From contig CAWEZE010000018.1 in assembly GCA_963813485.1 (NCBI GenBank), positions 62,001 to 126,000 on the forward strand: 64,000 nucleotides of DNA, in the 5' to 3' direction. The translations under genes and the position numbers were made by a program. Below, in pieces: positions 43,822-53,380 of this stretch (position 1 is its first letter; the number at the start of each line of letters is the position of its first letter). Below the pieces are notes generated by a model. The model was not told the DNA's origin. It made no database searches and saw nothing but the letters and a program-made list of their open reading frames with translations. Source of the DNA: DASQUK01 sp963813485. GTDB taxonomy: Bacteria; Actinomycetota; Acidimicrobiia; Acidimicrobiales; VFJN01.

Positions 43822-44943
43822 GTGCACGTGCGCACGCTGTGGCTCACCGACTTTCGCAGCTACACATCGATCGAGGTCAACCTGTCGCCTGGGTTGACGG
43901 TGCTGGTCGGCGCCAACGGCGAGGGTAAGACCAACCTGCTCGAAGCACTGGCTTGGTTGGCGACGTTGTCGTCGTTCCGGGGCGCTCCCACCGACGCACT
44001 CGTGCGGTTGGGCGCGCCGTTCGCCGTCGTTCGGGCGCTCGGCGAACGGGACGGGCGTGAGCTCCTCCTCGAGGCGCAGCTGCAACCCACCGGCCGCAAT
44101 CGTGTGTTGGTCAATCGCCAGTCACTGCGTCGGGCTCGGGATCTGCTGGGTTCGTTGCGGGTCACTGTCTTCACGCCCGACGATTTGGACATCGTCAAAG
44201 ATGGGCCCGGGGAACGGCGGCGCTTTCTCGATGACGCGTTGGTGGCGCTGCATCCCCGCAACGACGCCCTCAGAGCGGAGGTCGACAAGGTGCTTCGGCA
44301 GCGCAACGCCCTCCTGCGACAGACCGGGGGACGACTCGACGAGGCGGGCGCGTTCACCCTCGACGTGTGGGACTCCAAGCTGGCGAACGCCGGCGAGGCT
44401 CTGGCGGCGGCGCGGGTCGAACTCGTGGAGCGTCTCATGCCTCTCCTGTCGTCGATGTACGACACCCTGGCCCGGGAACCGGCGCAGGTCACGATCACCT
44501 ACGACGCCGCGTGGCGGGACCAAGGCCTGGGGGCGGCATTGGCTGCGGCCCGCCCGGACGACCTGCGGCGTGGCGTGTCCACGGTGGGGCCCCACCGCGA
44601 CGACATGGTGTTGACCCTCGCAGGCACCCCCGCCAGGACGCACGCCAGCCAGGGCGAGCAGCGAACACTGGCACTCTCGTTGCGGTTGGCGGTGCACCAC
44701 ATCGTGACCGCGGTGACGGGGAGCGCACCGGTCCTGCTCCTCGACGACGTGTTCAGCGAGCTGGATCCCGAACGCAGCCAGGCCTTGGTGGCCAACCTGC
44801 CGTCCGGGCAGACGGTGCTGACCACCGCCGGCGGCCTCCCGCCCGACGCCCATCCGGACGTCGTGTTGCGGTTGCAGGACGGTGCGGTGACGGTCGTCGA
44901 CGAACCGCAGGACGCACCGCCCGGCTCGTCGTCGGATGGTTGA
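43822..44943 (+). CDS. recF: DNA replication and repair protein RecF
   Basis: 373 residues. Walker A GANGEGKTN near residues 32-40, GPHRDDMVL, the ABC-type signature region SQGEQRTLALSLRLA and Walker B PVLLLDDVFSELD. It loads RecA at gaps. Starts with GTG, 22 bases after dnaN. Confidence 0.97.
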   Translation: MHVRTLWLTDFRSYTSIEVNLSPGLTVLVGANGEGKTNLLEALAWLATLSSFRGAPTDALVRLGAPFAVVRALGERDGRELLLEAQLQPTGRNRVLVNRQSLRRARDLLGSLRVTVFTPDDLDIVKDGPGERRRFLDDALVALHPRNDALRAEVDKVLRQRNALLRQTGGRLDEAGAFTLDVWDSKLANAGEALAAARVELVERLMPLLSSMYDTLAREPAQVTITYDAAWRDQGLGAALAAARPDDLRRGVSTVGPHRDDMVLTLAGTPARTHASQGEQRTLALSLRLAVHHIVTAVTGSAPVLLLDDVFSELDPERSQALVANLPSGQTVLTTAGGLPPDAHPDVVLRLQDGAVTVVDEPQDAPPGSSSDG

Positions 44944-44945
44944 CT

Positions 44946-45317
44946 GTGCGCATGGGTTGGCAGCCACTCCCCGGCACCACGGCTCCGCCGACGCGCCTGG
45001 CCGACACCCTCGATCGGGTCCTGGGGCGCCTCGGCGCCCCGAGCCGCGCGGGGATCGAGGTGGTGTTCGATCGCTGGCGCGACGTCGTCGGGGAGGTGAT
45101 GGCGGGCCGCACGCGGCCGGTGGCGATCGATGGCGACGCGCTGGTGGTGGCGTGCGACGAACCGGCGCTCGCGACGCACGTACGGTTCCTCGAGTCGCAA
45201 CTGGTAGCGCGCGTCACGGAGCTCGCCGGGTCTCGCCAGATCGCACGGATCGAGGTGCGGGTCGACCGCGGTCGCCGAGGACCACGGCCGCCGCGCCGAG
45301 TCCCAAGGTCGGGGTGA
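44946..45317 (+). CDS. DUF721 (DciA-like) protein
   Basis: About 123 residues from the GTG at 44946, or 121 from the ATG at 44952. The conserved DUF721 core VFDRWRDVVGEVMAGRTRPVAIDGDALVVACDEPALATHVRFLESQL is split into its usual W-D-VG and FL-SQL marks. The family includes DciA, the helicase operator that helps load DnaB in bacteria without DnaC. It lies between recF and gyrB as in other actinobacteria. Confidence 0.9.
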   Translation: MRMGWQPLPGTTAPPTRLADTLDRVLGRLGAPSRAGIEVVFDRWRDVVGEVMAGRTRPVAIDGDALVVACDEPALATHVRFLESQLVARVTELAGSRQIARIEVRVDRGRRGPRPPRRVPRSG

Positions 45318-45484
45318 CGGGGGCCGCGCCAGGCCCCGTGGACGCCTCCCTACGGGGCTGCCGAGAGCCCTTGGGATGAGCGGGAATGTCACACCCCTCT
45401 GGTAGACTTGCGTTGTTGTGATTTGGGGCTCTGACCAGGCAAAAGGCCTCCGGGCGCCGGTCGTCCACCCCTAAGAAATCGACC

Positions 45485-47443
45485 TTGTCGAAAGGGCGCG
45501 CCTTGCCGCAGGGAAGCACCTCGTACGGAGCCAAAGACATGCAGGTCCTGGAGGGCCTCGATCCGGTCCGCAAGCGGCCGGGCATGTACATCGGCTCCAC
45601 CGGTCCGTCCGGCCTCCACCACTTGGTGTGGGAAGTCGTCGACAACTCAGTCGACGAAGCGATGGCGGGCGAAGCCGACCGCATCGACATCACATTGCTG
45701 GCCGACGGCGGCTGCCGCGTGGTCGACAATGGGCGTGGCATCCCCACCGACATCCACCCCGTCCACAAGATCTCCGGCGTCGAGATCGCGCTCACCAAGC
45801 TCCACGGTGGGGGGAAGTTCGGCGGCGACGGCTACAAGGTCTCGGGCGGGCTCCACGGGGTGGGCGTTTCCGTGGTGAATGCCCTGTCGCGCCGGCTCGT
45901 CGTCGAGGTCGACCGCAACGGCAAGCGCTACACCCAGACCTTCGTCAAGGGCGGCCAACCACAAGGCAAGCTCAAGGTCACGGGCGACGCGCCCCGCAAC
46001 GGCCGCTCCGGTCCCCGCCGGGGCACGACCGTCACCTTCTGGCCCGACGACACCGTGTTCGAGACCGTCGAGTTCTCGGCCCGCACGATCCTCGAGCGCC
46101 TGCAGATGATGGCGTTCCTCAACAAGGGCCTCGAGATCCGCTTCCGCGACGAGCGCGAGGGCCACGAGCACGAGCCGGTCGTCTACAAGTACTCGGGCGG
46201 CATCATCGACTTCGTCAAGCACGTCAACAAGACCAAAGAGAGCCTGTTCTCCAAGGTCGGTTACTACGCCGACGCAGACCAGGCCTCCGAGGTCGAGGTC
46301 GCCTTCCAGTGGAACAGCGGGTTCAACACCGACGGCATCCACAGCTTCGCCAACGGCATCAACACGATCGAGGGCGGCGCGCACGAAGAGGGCTTCAAGG
46401 CGGCGCTCACGACCGCGGTCAACAAGTACGCCCGCGCGAAGCAGCAACTCAAGGAGAAGGACCCAAACCTCGCCGGTGAGGACATCCGCGAAGGCATCAC
46501 GGCCATCATCTCCGTGCGGCTGCGCGATCCCCAGTTCGAGGGTCAGACCAAGGCCAAGCTCGGCAACACCACCATGAAGACGCTGGTGCAGCGCGCCACC
46601 AACGAGAAGCTGGGCGACTGGCTCGAGGAAAACCCGACCGAGGCCAACAAGATCGTCCGCAAGGGAATCGCCGCCGCCCAGGCGCGGGCGGCGGCCCGCA
46701 AGGCGCGCGACGTCGTGCGCAACAAGACGTTGCTCGACGGCGCCGGGATGCCCGACAAGCTCAAGGACTGCTCGTCCAAGAACCGGGAAGAGCGCGAGCT
46801 GTTCATCGTCGAGGGCGACTCCGCCGGCGGCCCCGCCGTGCAGGCCCGCAACCCGGCGACGCAGGCGATCCTGCCCATCCGGGGCAAGATCCTCAATGTC
46901 GAGCGGGCTCGCATCGACAAGATGCTGCGCAACGCCGAGATCCAGACCCTCATCTCGGCCATCGGTGCCGGCCTCGGCGACGAGTTCGACAACGACAAGC
47001 GCCGCTACGACAAGGTCTGCATCCTCACCGATGCCGACGTCGACGGCGCCCACATCCGCACGTTGCTGCTCACGTTCTTCTTCCGGCAGATGAGGCCGCT
47101 CGTCGAGCAAGGCCACATCTATGTCTGCGAGCCACCGCTGTACTCGACCGAGGTGGGCAAGGAGAAGGTCTACCTGAAGGACGAAGCGGCCAAGGCCCGC
47201 TTCCTGGCGGAGCACCCCAACCATAAGAAGGAGTTCCAGCGCCTCAAGGGGCTGGGCGAGATGGACTGGGAAGAGCTCAAGGTCACGACCATGGACTCGA
47301 CCCACCGCACGCTGCTGCAGATCAACGTCGAACAGGCGGCCCTCGCCGACGAGGTGCTCTCGATCCTGATGGGCGAAGACGTGGAGATGCGCAAGCAGTT
47401 CATCCAGACCAACGCCAAAGACGTTCGTTTCATCGACATCTGA
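45485..47443 (+). CDS. gyrB: DNA gyrase subunit B
   Basis: 652 residues. The GHKL ATPase domain (EVVDNSVDEAMAG, DNGRGIPTDIHP, GGKFGGDGYKVSGGLHGVG), the transducer and a TOPRIM domain with VEGDSAGG and LTDADVDGAHI, ending MRKQFIQTNAKDVRFIDI. Reads from a TTG at 45485; an alternative start cannot be excluded because the first conserved residue is about 18 codons in. Pairs with GyrA to introduce negative supercoils. Confidence 0.95.
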   Translation: MSKGRALPQGSTSYGAKDMQVLEGLDPVRKRPGMYIGSTGPSGLHHLVWEVVDNSVDEAMAGEADRIDITLLADGGCRVVDNGRGIPTDIHPVHKISGVEIALTKLHGGGKFGGDGYKVSGGLHGVGVSVVNALSRRLVVEVDRNGKRYTQTFVKGGQPQGKLKVTGDAPRNGRSGPRRGTTVTFWPDDTVFETVEFSARTILERLQMMAFLNKGLEIRFRDEREGHEHEPVVYKYSGGIIDFVKHVNKTKESLFSKVGYYADADQASEVEVAFQWNSGFNTDGIHSFANGINTIEGGAHEEGFKAALTTAVNKYARAKQQLKEKDPNLAGEDIREGITAIISVRLRDPQFEGQTKAKLGNTTMKTLVQRATNEKLGDWLEENPTEANKIVRKGIAAAQARAAARKARDVVRNKTLLDGAGMPDKLKDCSSKNREERELFIVEGDSAGGPAVQARNPATQAILPIRGKILNVERARIDKMLRNAEIQTLISAIGAGLGDEFDNDKRRYDKVCILTDADVDGAHIRTLLLTFFFRQMRPLVEQGHIYVCEPPLYSTEVGKEKVYLKDEAAKARFLAEHPNHKKEFQRLKGLGEMDWEELKVTTMDSTHRTLLQINVEQAALADEVLSILMGEDVEMRKQFIQTNAKDVRFIDI

Positions 47444-47449
47444 TTTCCC

Positions 47450-49948
47450 ATGGCTGACGATTCGAATCCCCCCATCGACGACACCAACGGCTCCGGCGAC
47501 GGCGCAGACGGCCGCGGCCGCCTGGCCGTCGAGCCGATCGAGATCCAGGAGGAGATGGAGCGCTCCTTCCTCGACTACGCCATGTCGGTCATCACGGCGC
47601 GGGCATTGCCCGACGTCCGCGACGGCCTGAAGCCGGTGCACCGGCGCATCCTCTGGGGCATGTACGACATCGGCGCCCGTCCCGACCGCAGCTGGATGAA
47701 GTGCGCCCGCATCACCGGCGACGTGATGGGTCGCTACCACCCCCACGGCGAGGGCGCGATCTACGACGCCTTGGTGCGCATGGCGCAGGACTTCTCGCTG
47801 CGGCATCCACTCATCGCCGGTCACGGCAACTTCGGCACACCCGACTTCGGGCCCGCGGCTTCGAGGTACACGGAGTGCCGGCTCTCGCCGCTGTCGATGG
47901 ACGTCATGCTCGCCGACATCGACGAGGACACCGTCGACATGGTCGACAACTACTCCGGCGAGTTCGAGGAGCCGCTGGTCCTGCCGTCCCGCTTCCCCAA
48001 CCTTCTGGTCAACGGCAGCCAGGGGATCGCCGTGGGCATGGCGACCAACATTCCGCCCCACAACCTGGGCGAGGCGATCGACGCCGCGCTCCACCTGATC
48101 GACCATCCGCAGGCGACGCCCGACGACCTGATGCAGTTCGTCACCGGCCCCGACTTCCCGACCGGCGGGTTCATCATGGGCCGGGCCGGCATCCTCGACG
48201 CCTATCGCACCGGCAAGGGCTCCATCCGCCTGCGGGCGCGCACCGAGATCATCGAGGGCACCGGCCGTCAGCGCGATCGCATCGTGGTCACCGAGATGCC
48301 GTACCAGGCCTCGATCGTGGCAACCGCCACCAAGATCAAGGAGCTGGTGGAGAGCCGGCAGATCGAGGGGATCGCCGACGTCAACGACGAGTCGGCGGGC
48401 GGCGAAACGCGCCTGGTCATCGAGCTCAAGAAGGACGCCCCGGCGCTCGTCATCCTCAACAACCTCTTCAAGCACACGCCACTGCAGACCAACTTCGCCG
48501 TCAACACGGTGGCCCTGGTCGACGGCGTGCCCCGCACGCTCAACCTCGTCCAGGTGCTGCAGGCCTACATCGACCATCAGGTCGACGTCATCCGCCGGCG
48601 TAGCCGGTTCCGGCTCGACAAGGCCCGCAGGCGCGCCCACCTGGTTGACGGGTTGCTCAAGGCCATCAACGTCATCGACGAGGTGATCGCCCTCATCCGG
48701 GCGTCCGAAGATCGGGCCGCCGCCCGTGAGGGCCTGACGGCCGAGCCGTTCCAGTTCTCCCTGGAGCAGGCCGAGCACATCCTCGACATGCGCCTGGGGC
48801 AGCTCACTCGCCTGGCCCGGATCGATCTCGAGACCGAGGCCGAGAACCTGCGCGCAACGATCGCCGGGCTCGAGGCCATCCTCGGTGACGACGCCAAGCT
48901 GCGTTCGGTGATCAAGGAAGAGCTGGCGGCGGTGAAGGAGCGCTTCGCCACGCCTCGCCGCTCAGAGATCACCTACGACATGGGCGACATCGACATCGAG
49001 GATCTCATCGACGACGAAGAGCTGGTCGTCACGATGTCGTCGCGGGGTTACGTCAAGACCGTCCCGGCCGACACGTTCCGGGCCCAGGGCCGCGGTGGCC
49101 GTGGCGTCGCCGGGGCCACCCTCCGCGACGACGACTATGTCAGCCACATCCTCACGACCACGGCGCATGCCTACCTGCTGTTCTTCTCCAACCGGGGGCG
49201 CGTCTACCGGCTGAAGGCGCACGAGATCCCGCGCAAGGACCGCACGGCGCGCGGCACGGCCATCGTCAACCTGCTGCCGCTTCAGCCCGGGGAGCGCATC
49301 CAGGCCGTCATCGACACCCGTGACTACGAGACCAACCGGTTCCTGTTCTTTGCCACCAAGCAGGGACAGGTCAAGAAGACCAAGTTCAACGAGTACAACT
49401 CGTCGTTGCGAAGCGGGCTCATTGCCATCAACCTGCGCGACGGCGACGAGCTCGTGAAGGTGATTCCCACCAACGGCGGCGACGACATCTTCATGGTGGC
49501 GCGCTCGGGCATGACCATCAGGTTCGGCGAGGACGACGTCCGGGCGATGGGCCGGGCGGCGGCCGGCGTGCGAGGCATGAAGCTGCGAGCGCGCGACGAG
49601 GTGGTGTCGTGCGACGTGGCTCGTGACGACGTCTCGCTGTTGATCGTCACCGATGCCGGCTACGGCAAGCGCACCCAGCTCGACAAGTTCAACCCCCAGG
49701 GTCGCGGTGGGCAGGGGGTGCGGGGCATCAAGCTCACCGCCAAGAAGGGCTTCGTCGTCGCTGCCTTCATGGTGGGCATCGACGCCGAGATCTTCGTGAT
49801 CTCCTCGGCCGGCACGCTCATCCGCACGGCTGTGCGCGACGTCTCGTCGCAGGGTCGGGATGCGACCGGCGTCCGGGTCATGAATCTCGACGCCGGCCAG
49901 AGCGTGGCTGCCGTGGCGCCGGTGCTGGGCGCCGACTTCCCCGCCTGA
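47450..49948 (+). CDS. gyrA: DNA gyrase subunit A
   Basis: 832 residues. The breakage-reunion domain (about 35-500) has the catalytic Tyr140 in SRYTECRLS. The quinolone-pocket helix reads HPHGEGAIYDALV with Glu101, Gly102 and Asp106 at the positions of E. coli Asp82, Ser83 and Asp87. Six beta-pinwheel repeats follow in the C-terminal part, with the GRGGRGV and GRGGQGV GyrA-box-like segments. Begins 7 bases after gyrB. Confidence 0.96.
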   Translation: MADDSNPPIDDTNGSGDGADGRGRLAVEPIEIQEEMERSFLDYAMSVITARALPDVRDGLKPVHRRILWGMYDIGARPDRSWMKCARITGDVMGRYHPHGEGAIYDALVRMAQDFSLRHPLIAGHGNFGTPDFGPAASRYTECRLSPLSMDVMLADIDEDTVDMVDNYSGEFEEPLVLPSRFPNLLVNGSQGIAVGMATNIPPHNLGEAIDAALHLIDHPQATPDDLMQFVTGPDFPTGGFIMGRAGILDAYRTGKGSIRLRARTEIIEGTGRQRDRIVVTEMPYQASIVATATKIKELVESRQIEGIADVNDESAGGETRLVIELKKDAPALVILNNLFKHTPLQTNFAVNTVALVDGVPRTLNLVQVLQAYIDHQVDVIRRRSRFRLDKARRRAHLVDGLLKAINVIDEVIALIRASEDRAAAREGLTAEPFQFSLEQAEHILDMRLGQLTRLARIDLETEAENLRATIAGLEAILGDDAKLRSVIKEELAAVKERFATPRRSEITYDMGDIDIEDLIDDEELVVTMSSRGYVKTVPADTFRAQGRGGRGVAGATLRDDDYVSHILTTTAHAYLLFFSNRGRVYRLKAHEIPRKDRTARGTAIVNLLPLQPGERIQAVIDTRDYETNRFLFFATKQGQVKKTKFNEYNSSLRSGLIAINLRDGDELVKVIPTNGGDDIFMVARSGMTIRFGEDDVRAMGRAAAGVRGMKLRARDEVVSCDVARDDVSLLIVTDAGYGKRTQLDKFNPQGRGGQGVRGIKLTAKKGFVVAAFMVGIDAEIFVISSAGTLIRTAVRDVSSQGRDATGVRVMNLDAGQSVAAVAPVLGADFPA

Positions 49949-50042
49949 TTCGGGCGATCCGCACGGGTCGGCAAGCGCCAGCCCCGCGGTGGCGCCCCAT
50001 GTTCTGACTTCCCCCTCACGACGGTGACGGGGCGCGCTCCGC

Positions 50043-50759
50043 GTGGCGCGCTCGGGGGAGGTGTGCGGGGTGTCCCGACTTCGAAGGCTTTCGAATCGCC
50101 GGTCGTGCCGCCGCGGCCGCGGCGATGATGGGCAGATCATTCCGTTGGCGGCGGCGATGGTGGCGCTGTGTTGCGTGGCGCTGCTGGCGCTCGTGCCGCT
50201 GGCGGGAGTGCTCGACGATCGGGCACGGGCGCGCACGGCGGCCGACGCCGCAGCTCTCGCCGGCGCTGCCGATGGCGAGCGGACGGCGCGCGAGGTGGCG
50301 GGCGCCAACGGCGCCCATCTCGTCGAGATCGAGCGCAACGGCGACGAGGTTGTCGTGCAGGTGCGGGTCGGCGAGGTGGAGGCCTACGCCAAGGCCCGCG
50401 CTACCCGCCGCCCGGCGGATTTCGGCGCCGCCGGCCAGGCGGCTGGTGCGGGCGGGCGTCGGGCCGGCCTGGCTCCCGCCATGCTGGCCGCGCTGGCGCG
50501 GGCCGATGGACTGCTGGGTCGCCCGGTCAGCGTGGTCTCGGGCCTGCGGACCCGGTCCCAGCAGGAAGCGCTATGGGAGCGGCGGGCGGCGAACCCTTAT
50601 CCAGTAGCGCGACCCGGCACGTCCGACCACGAGCGCGGCCTGGCCATCGACGTGTCGCGGTCCGATGTAGACGAGCTGCGGCGCGTCGCGCCTGCGGCCG
50701 GTCTGTGCCAGCCGTTGCCCGCCACCGATCCGATTCACTTCATCGTCTGTGGTGCGTGA
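50043..50759 (+). CDS. TadE/TadG-like membrane segment fused to VanY-type (M15) peptidase
   Basis: 238 residues. The N-terminus has GDDGQIIPLAAAMVALCCVALLALVPLAGVL followed by ARTAADAAALAGA, the signature of TadG-like pilus-assembly proteins. The C-terminal half (about 155-238) is an M15B D-Ala-D-Ala carboxypeptidase-like domain with SGLRTRSQQEALW and the zinc-site SDHERGLAID (His196, Asp203) and His232. The join is in one frame, with no break. Substrate is probably cell wall, from the peptidase family. Starts with GTG; function of the pilin-like part is unknown. Confidence 0.85.
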   Translation: MARSGEVCGVSRLRRLSNRRSCRRGRGDDGQIIPLAAAMVALCCVALLALVPLAGVLDDRARARTAADAAALAGAADGERTAREVAGANGAHLVEIERNGDEVVVQVRVGEVEAYAKARATRRPADFGAAGQAAGAGGRRAGLAPAMLAALARADGLLGRPVSVVSGLRTRSQQEALWERRAANPYPVARPGTSDHERGLAIDVSRSDVDELRRVAPAAGLCQPLPATDPIHFIVCGA

Positions 50760-50898
50760 ACGCGCTTTGCGGTCGGAGTATCATGAAAAAGACCTAGTGG
50801 GGCCGCTAGGGCGCGGAGACAGTCGTGCCGTAGACTCCCCGCGATGCCGGTTGACCCGTCCGGAGTGACCACCGACGATCACGGCCAAGGCGGAGGCG

Positions 50899-52077
50899 GT
50901 GCGGAGCAGCAACCCGAAGAACCGACCCCCGGCAGCGGTCCGGTGGCCGATCGCGCGCGCCGGGTTGCCGCCGGTCGCCGGTGCCGGCGCCTCGGGTGGC
51001 AACGGCTCCAACGGCCATGACGAGGCCGGCCTACCGCCAACGGGTGGCGCGGACGTGACCGACCGTTTGGACGGTGACACGAGGGGCAGCGACCCCGGCG
51101 TGGCCGACGCCGATGCGCGTCCCCGGGAGTGGGCGATGGCGGCCGATAGCGAGGTCGATGGCAGCGAGCAACGCTATGGCGCGGTTCCGCCCGATGCGTC
51201 CCCTGCGCCTTGGTCGACCGCCGCACCATCGACGCCCGCGCCGGTCGGCTCGACGACGGAGGGCGTGGCGACCGGGTCGCCCTCGGCGGCGATCACCAGC
51301 CCGGTTCCGGCGATTGGCCCCGAGGTCGATCCCAACGGCACCGAGCCGTTGGGTGCTGAGGTGGCCGAGCCCGGCACAGCCCGGCGACTGGCCGCCCGCA
51401 TCCGTCCGCGACGGGCCCCCAAGGGCAAGGCGAGGCGCGGGCTCCGGGTGCGCCAGCGGCTCTGGTCCATCGACCCGTGGTCGGTCTTCAAGCTGTCGGT
51501 GTTGTTCTACATCTGCGTGTGTCTCATCGTCGTCGTGGCGGGGACACTGCTCTGGAACGTCGGTCGGTCGGTGGGGACGGTCGACGACGTCGAGAGCTTC
51601 GTCACCCGGATGGGCGCGTACGGGACGTGCACGCTCAAGGCTGAAGTGCCGGCCGGAACCGCGTTCGAAGATGACGACGACTGTGCCGAAGGCGAGGTGC
51701 TCGTCGGTGGCTTCAAGTTCGACGACGGCACGCTCTTCCGCGTGGCCGCCATCGGCGGCGGGATCCTCGTGGTGGCCGGATCGATCGGCAACGTGCTGAT
51801 GGTGGTGCTGATCAACCTGCTCAACGAACTGACCGGCGGCCTGCGCTACACGATCGTGAAGGAACCGATCACGCCGCAACCGGGCGCCCGGCAGCGCCGC
51901 CTCCGTCCGCCCGGCGCACGCGCAGCGGCTGGAAGGCCCGGCGGACCCCGCCACGCCGCCAAGCATCGAGCTCCGGTGATGCCGTCCATCGAGGGCGACG
52001 GCGATGGCGACGACCGCGACGAACCCGTCCACGTGCCGGCCGTTGAGGGTTCGACCGACCGCGAAACGCAGCGCTAA
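50899..52077 (+). CDS. DUF3566 membrane protein
   Basis: 392 residues. A disordered Pro/Ala/Ser-rich cytoplasmic head (about 1-170), RVRQRLWSIDPWSVFKLSVLFYICVCLIVVVAG and a second membrane helix with DGTLFRVAAIGGGILVVAGSIGNVLMVVLINLLNELTGG, matching DUF3566 of the gyrA neighbourhood. An Arg/Pro tail follows. The true start may be the ATG at 50844 in another frame, whose first 35 codons (PVDPSGVTTDDHG) read plausibly before a possible one-base shift at about 50950-51000. Function unclear; linked to envelope growth in mycobacteria. Confidence 0.85.
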   Translation: MRSSNPKNRPPAAVRWPIARAGLPPVAGAGASGGNGSNGHDEAGLPPTGGADVTDRLDGDTRGSDPGVADADARPREWAMAADSEVDGSEQRYGAVPPDASPAPWSTAAPSTPAPVGSTTEGVATGSPSAAITSPVPAIGPEVDPNGTEPLGAEVAEPGTARRLAARIRPRRAPKGKARRGLRVRQRLWSIDPWSVFKLSVLFYICVCLIVVVAGTLLWNVGRSVGTVDDVESFVTRMGAYGTCTLKAEVPAGTAFEDDDDCAEGEVLVGGFKFDDGTLFRVAAIGGGILVVAGSIGNVLMVVLINLLNELTGGLRYTIVKEPITPQPGARQRRLRPPGARAAAGRPGGPRHAAKHRAPVMPSIEGDGDGDDRDEPVHVPAVEGSTDRETQR

Positions 52078-52095
52078 CCTGGCTCGCTCGCACGC

Positions 52096-52169
<74 letters not shown>

Positions 52170-52192
52170 CGGTCCGCGCCTAGGGTGCCGGC

Positions 52193-52330
52193 ATGGCTCT
52201 CCTCCGACGTGCGCTGGCGGCCGTGGGCATCGCTGGCATCATCGCCGCGGTGCTGCGGGTTCGGGGCTCCGGTGGCACCCCACCCCAGTCAGGCGGTTGG
52301 CGGGAGCTCAGCGGACCCGGCCTGCGCTAG
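52193..52330 (+). CDS. Small single-helix protein (DLW-39-like by position)
   Basis: 45 residues starting MALLRRALAAVGIAGIIAAV, one hydrophobic helix, then a Gly/Pro-rich end SGGWRELSGPGLR. It lies between the tRNA and the next gene, like the tiny actinobacterial DLW-39 proteins, but the sequence similarity I can judge is weak. No clear ribosome site. Confidence 0.45.
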   Translation: MALLRRALAAVGIAGIIAAVLRVRGSGGTPPQSGGWRELSGPGLR

Positions 52331-52349
52331 CCAATAGTCACGGCCGACG

Positions 52350-53327
52350 GTGAAGGTCCTCATCTGCGGCGCCGGCGCGGTGGGCGCGCGCGCCGCCCGC
52401 CATCTGATCGCGGAGGGCGACACCGACGCCGTGCTCATCGCCGACGCCGACCGGAAGCGGCGCTCGGCCGTGGTGACCTCTCTCGGATCACGGGCCTCGG
52501 CCGCCGACGAGATCGAGCCCGCCGCCGTCGACGTGGTCGTCGTCGCAGCCCCGGCGCCGCGTCACGTGGAGATCGCCAAGCGGGCGGTGACGGCCGGGAA
52601 GCACGTAGTGTCCGTGGCCGACAGCGTCGCCGCCGTGGAGGGCCTGCTCGATCTGCACGCCGAGGCCCGGGAGCGACGGGTCGTCGTGGCCGTGGGGGCT
52701 GGATTCGGGCCGGGGCTGTCGTGCGTCCTGGCCCGCCACGCCAGCGACGACTTCGACAGCATCGACGAGGTGCACGTCGCCCACCACGGGACCGGCGGAC
52801 CCGCATGCGCCCGGCAGCATCACGCTGCCCTGCGGGGCGTCGGGCTCGACTGGCGGGACTACGCGTGGCGCCGGCGGCCGCCGGGGTCGGGGCGGGAGCT
52901 GTCGTTCTTCCCCGATCCGATCGGGGGCGCTGACTGCTACCGCGCCGGGCTGCCCGACGCATTGCTGCTGGTGCCGGCGTTCCCCGGGGTCGGCCGGGTT
53001 ACGGCCCGCCTGGCGGCTACCCGTCGCGACCGCCTGACGGCGGGGCTGCCGATGCTGCGGCCCCCGCACGCGGAGGGCCGCATCGGCGGCCTGCGGGTCG
53101 AGGTGCGGGGCCGTCGCGGCCGGGTGCGCGACACCGTGGTCCTGGGTGCGGTCGACCGGCCCGCCGTCGCCGCCGGCACCGTGGCGGCGGTGACGGCCCG
53201 CTGGATCGCCGCGGGGCGCACCCTCATGACCGGAGCCGCCGGCTTGGCCTCGCTGGTCGAGCCGCTGCCGTTCCTGCACGAACTGGCGCGGGCCGGGGTG
53301 CGCGCCGCGGTGTTCGAAGGCTGGTAA
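52350..53327 (+). CDS. Saccharopine dehydrogenase-like NAD(P)-binding protein
   Basis: 325 residues. The Rossmann start VLICGAGAVGARAARHL is followed by VDVVVVAAPAPRHVEIAKRAVTAGKHVVSVAD and VAVGAGFGPGLSCVLARHA, as in saccharopine/homospermidine dehydrogenase-like proteins. The rest is less conserved. The substrate is not evident. Starts with GTG; next gene converges. Confidence 0.82.
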   Translation: MKVLICGAGAVGARAARHLIAEGDTDAVLIADADRKRRSAVVTSLGSRASAADEIEPAAVDVVVVAAPAPRHVEIAKRAVTAGKHVVSVADSVAAVEGLLDLHAEARERRVVVAVGAGFGPGLSCVLARHASDDFDSIDEVHVAHHGTGGPACARQHHAALRGVGLDWRDYAWRRRPPGSGRELSFFPDPIGGADCYRAGLPDALLLVPAFPGVGRVTARLAATRRDRLTAGLPMLRPPHAEGRIGGLRVEVRGRRGRVRDTVVLGAVDRPAVAAGTVAAVTARWIAAGRTLMTGAAGLASLVEPLPFLHELARAGVRAAVFEGW

Positions 53328-53380
53328 GCCGACAGCAGGGTCGCCGGTCGAGTGAGCGTGGGGCCGTCAACGTGCCCGGT

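Noticed and set aside
45414..45473. Small ORF with GTG in front of gyrB
   Set aside because: 19 codons, no conservation judged, and it ends before gyrB without a coupling overlap.
45647..48778. 1043-residue open frame on the minus strand across gyrB and gyrA
   Set aside because: It is the antisense shadow of two clearly conserved gyrase genes; long antisense frames are normal at this GC content and it has no domain.
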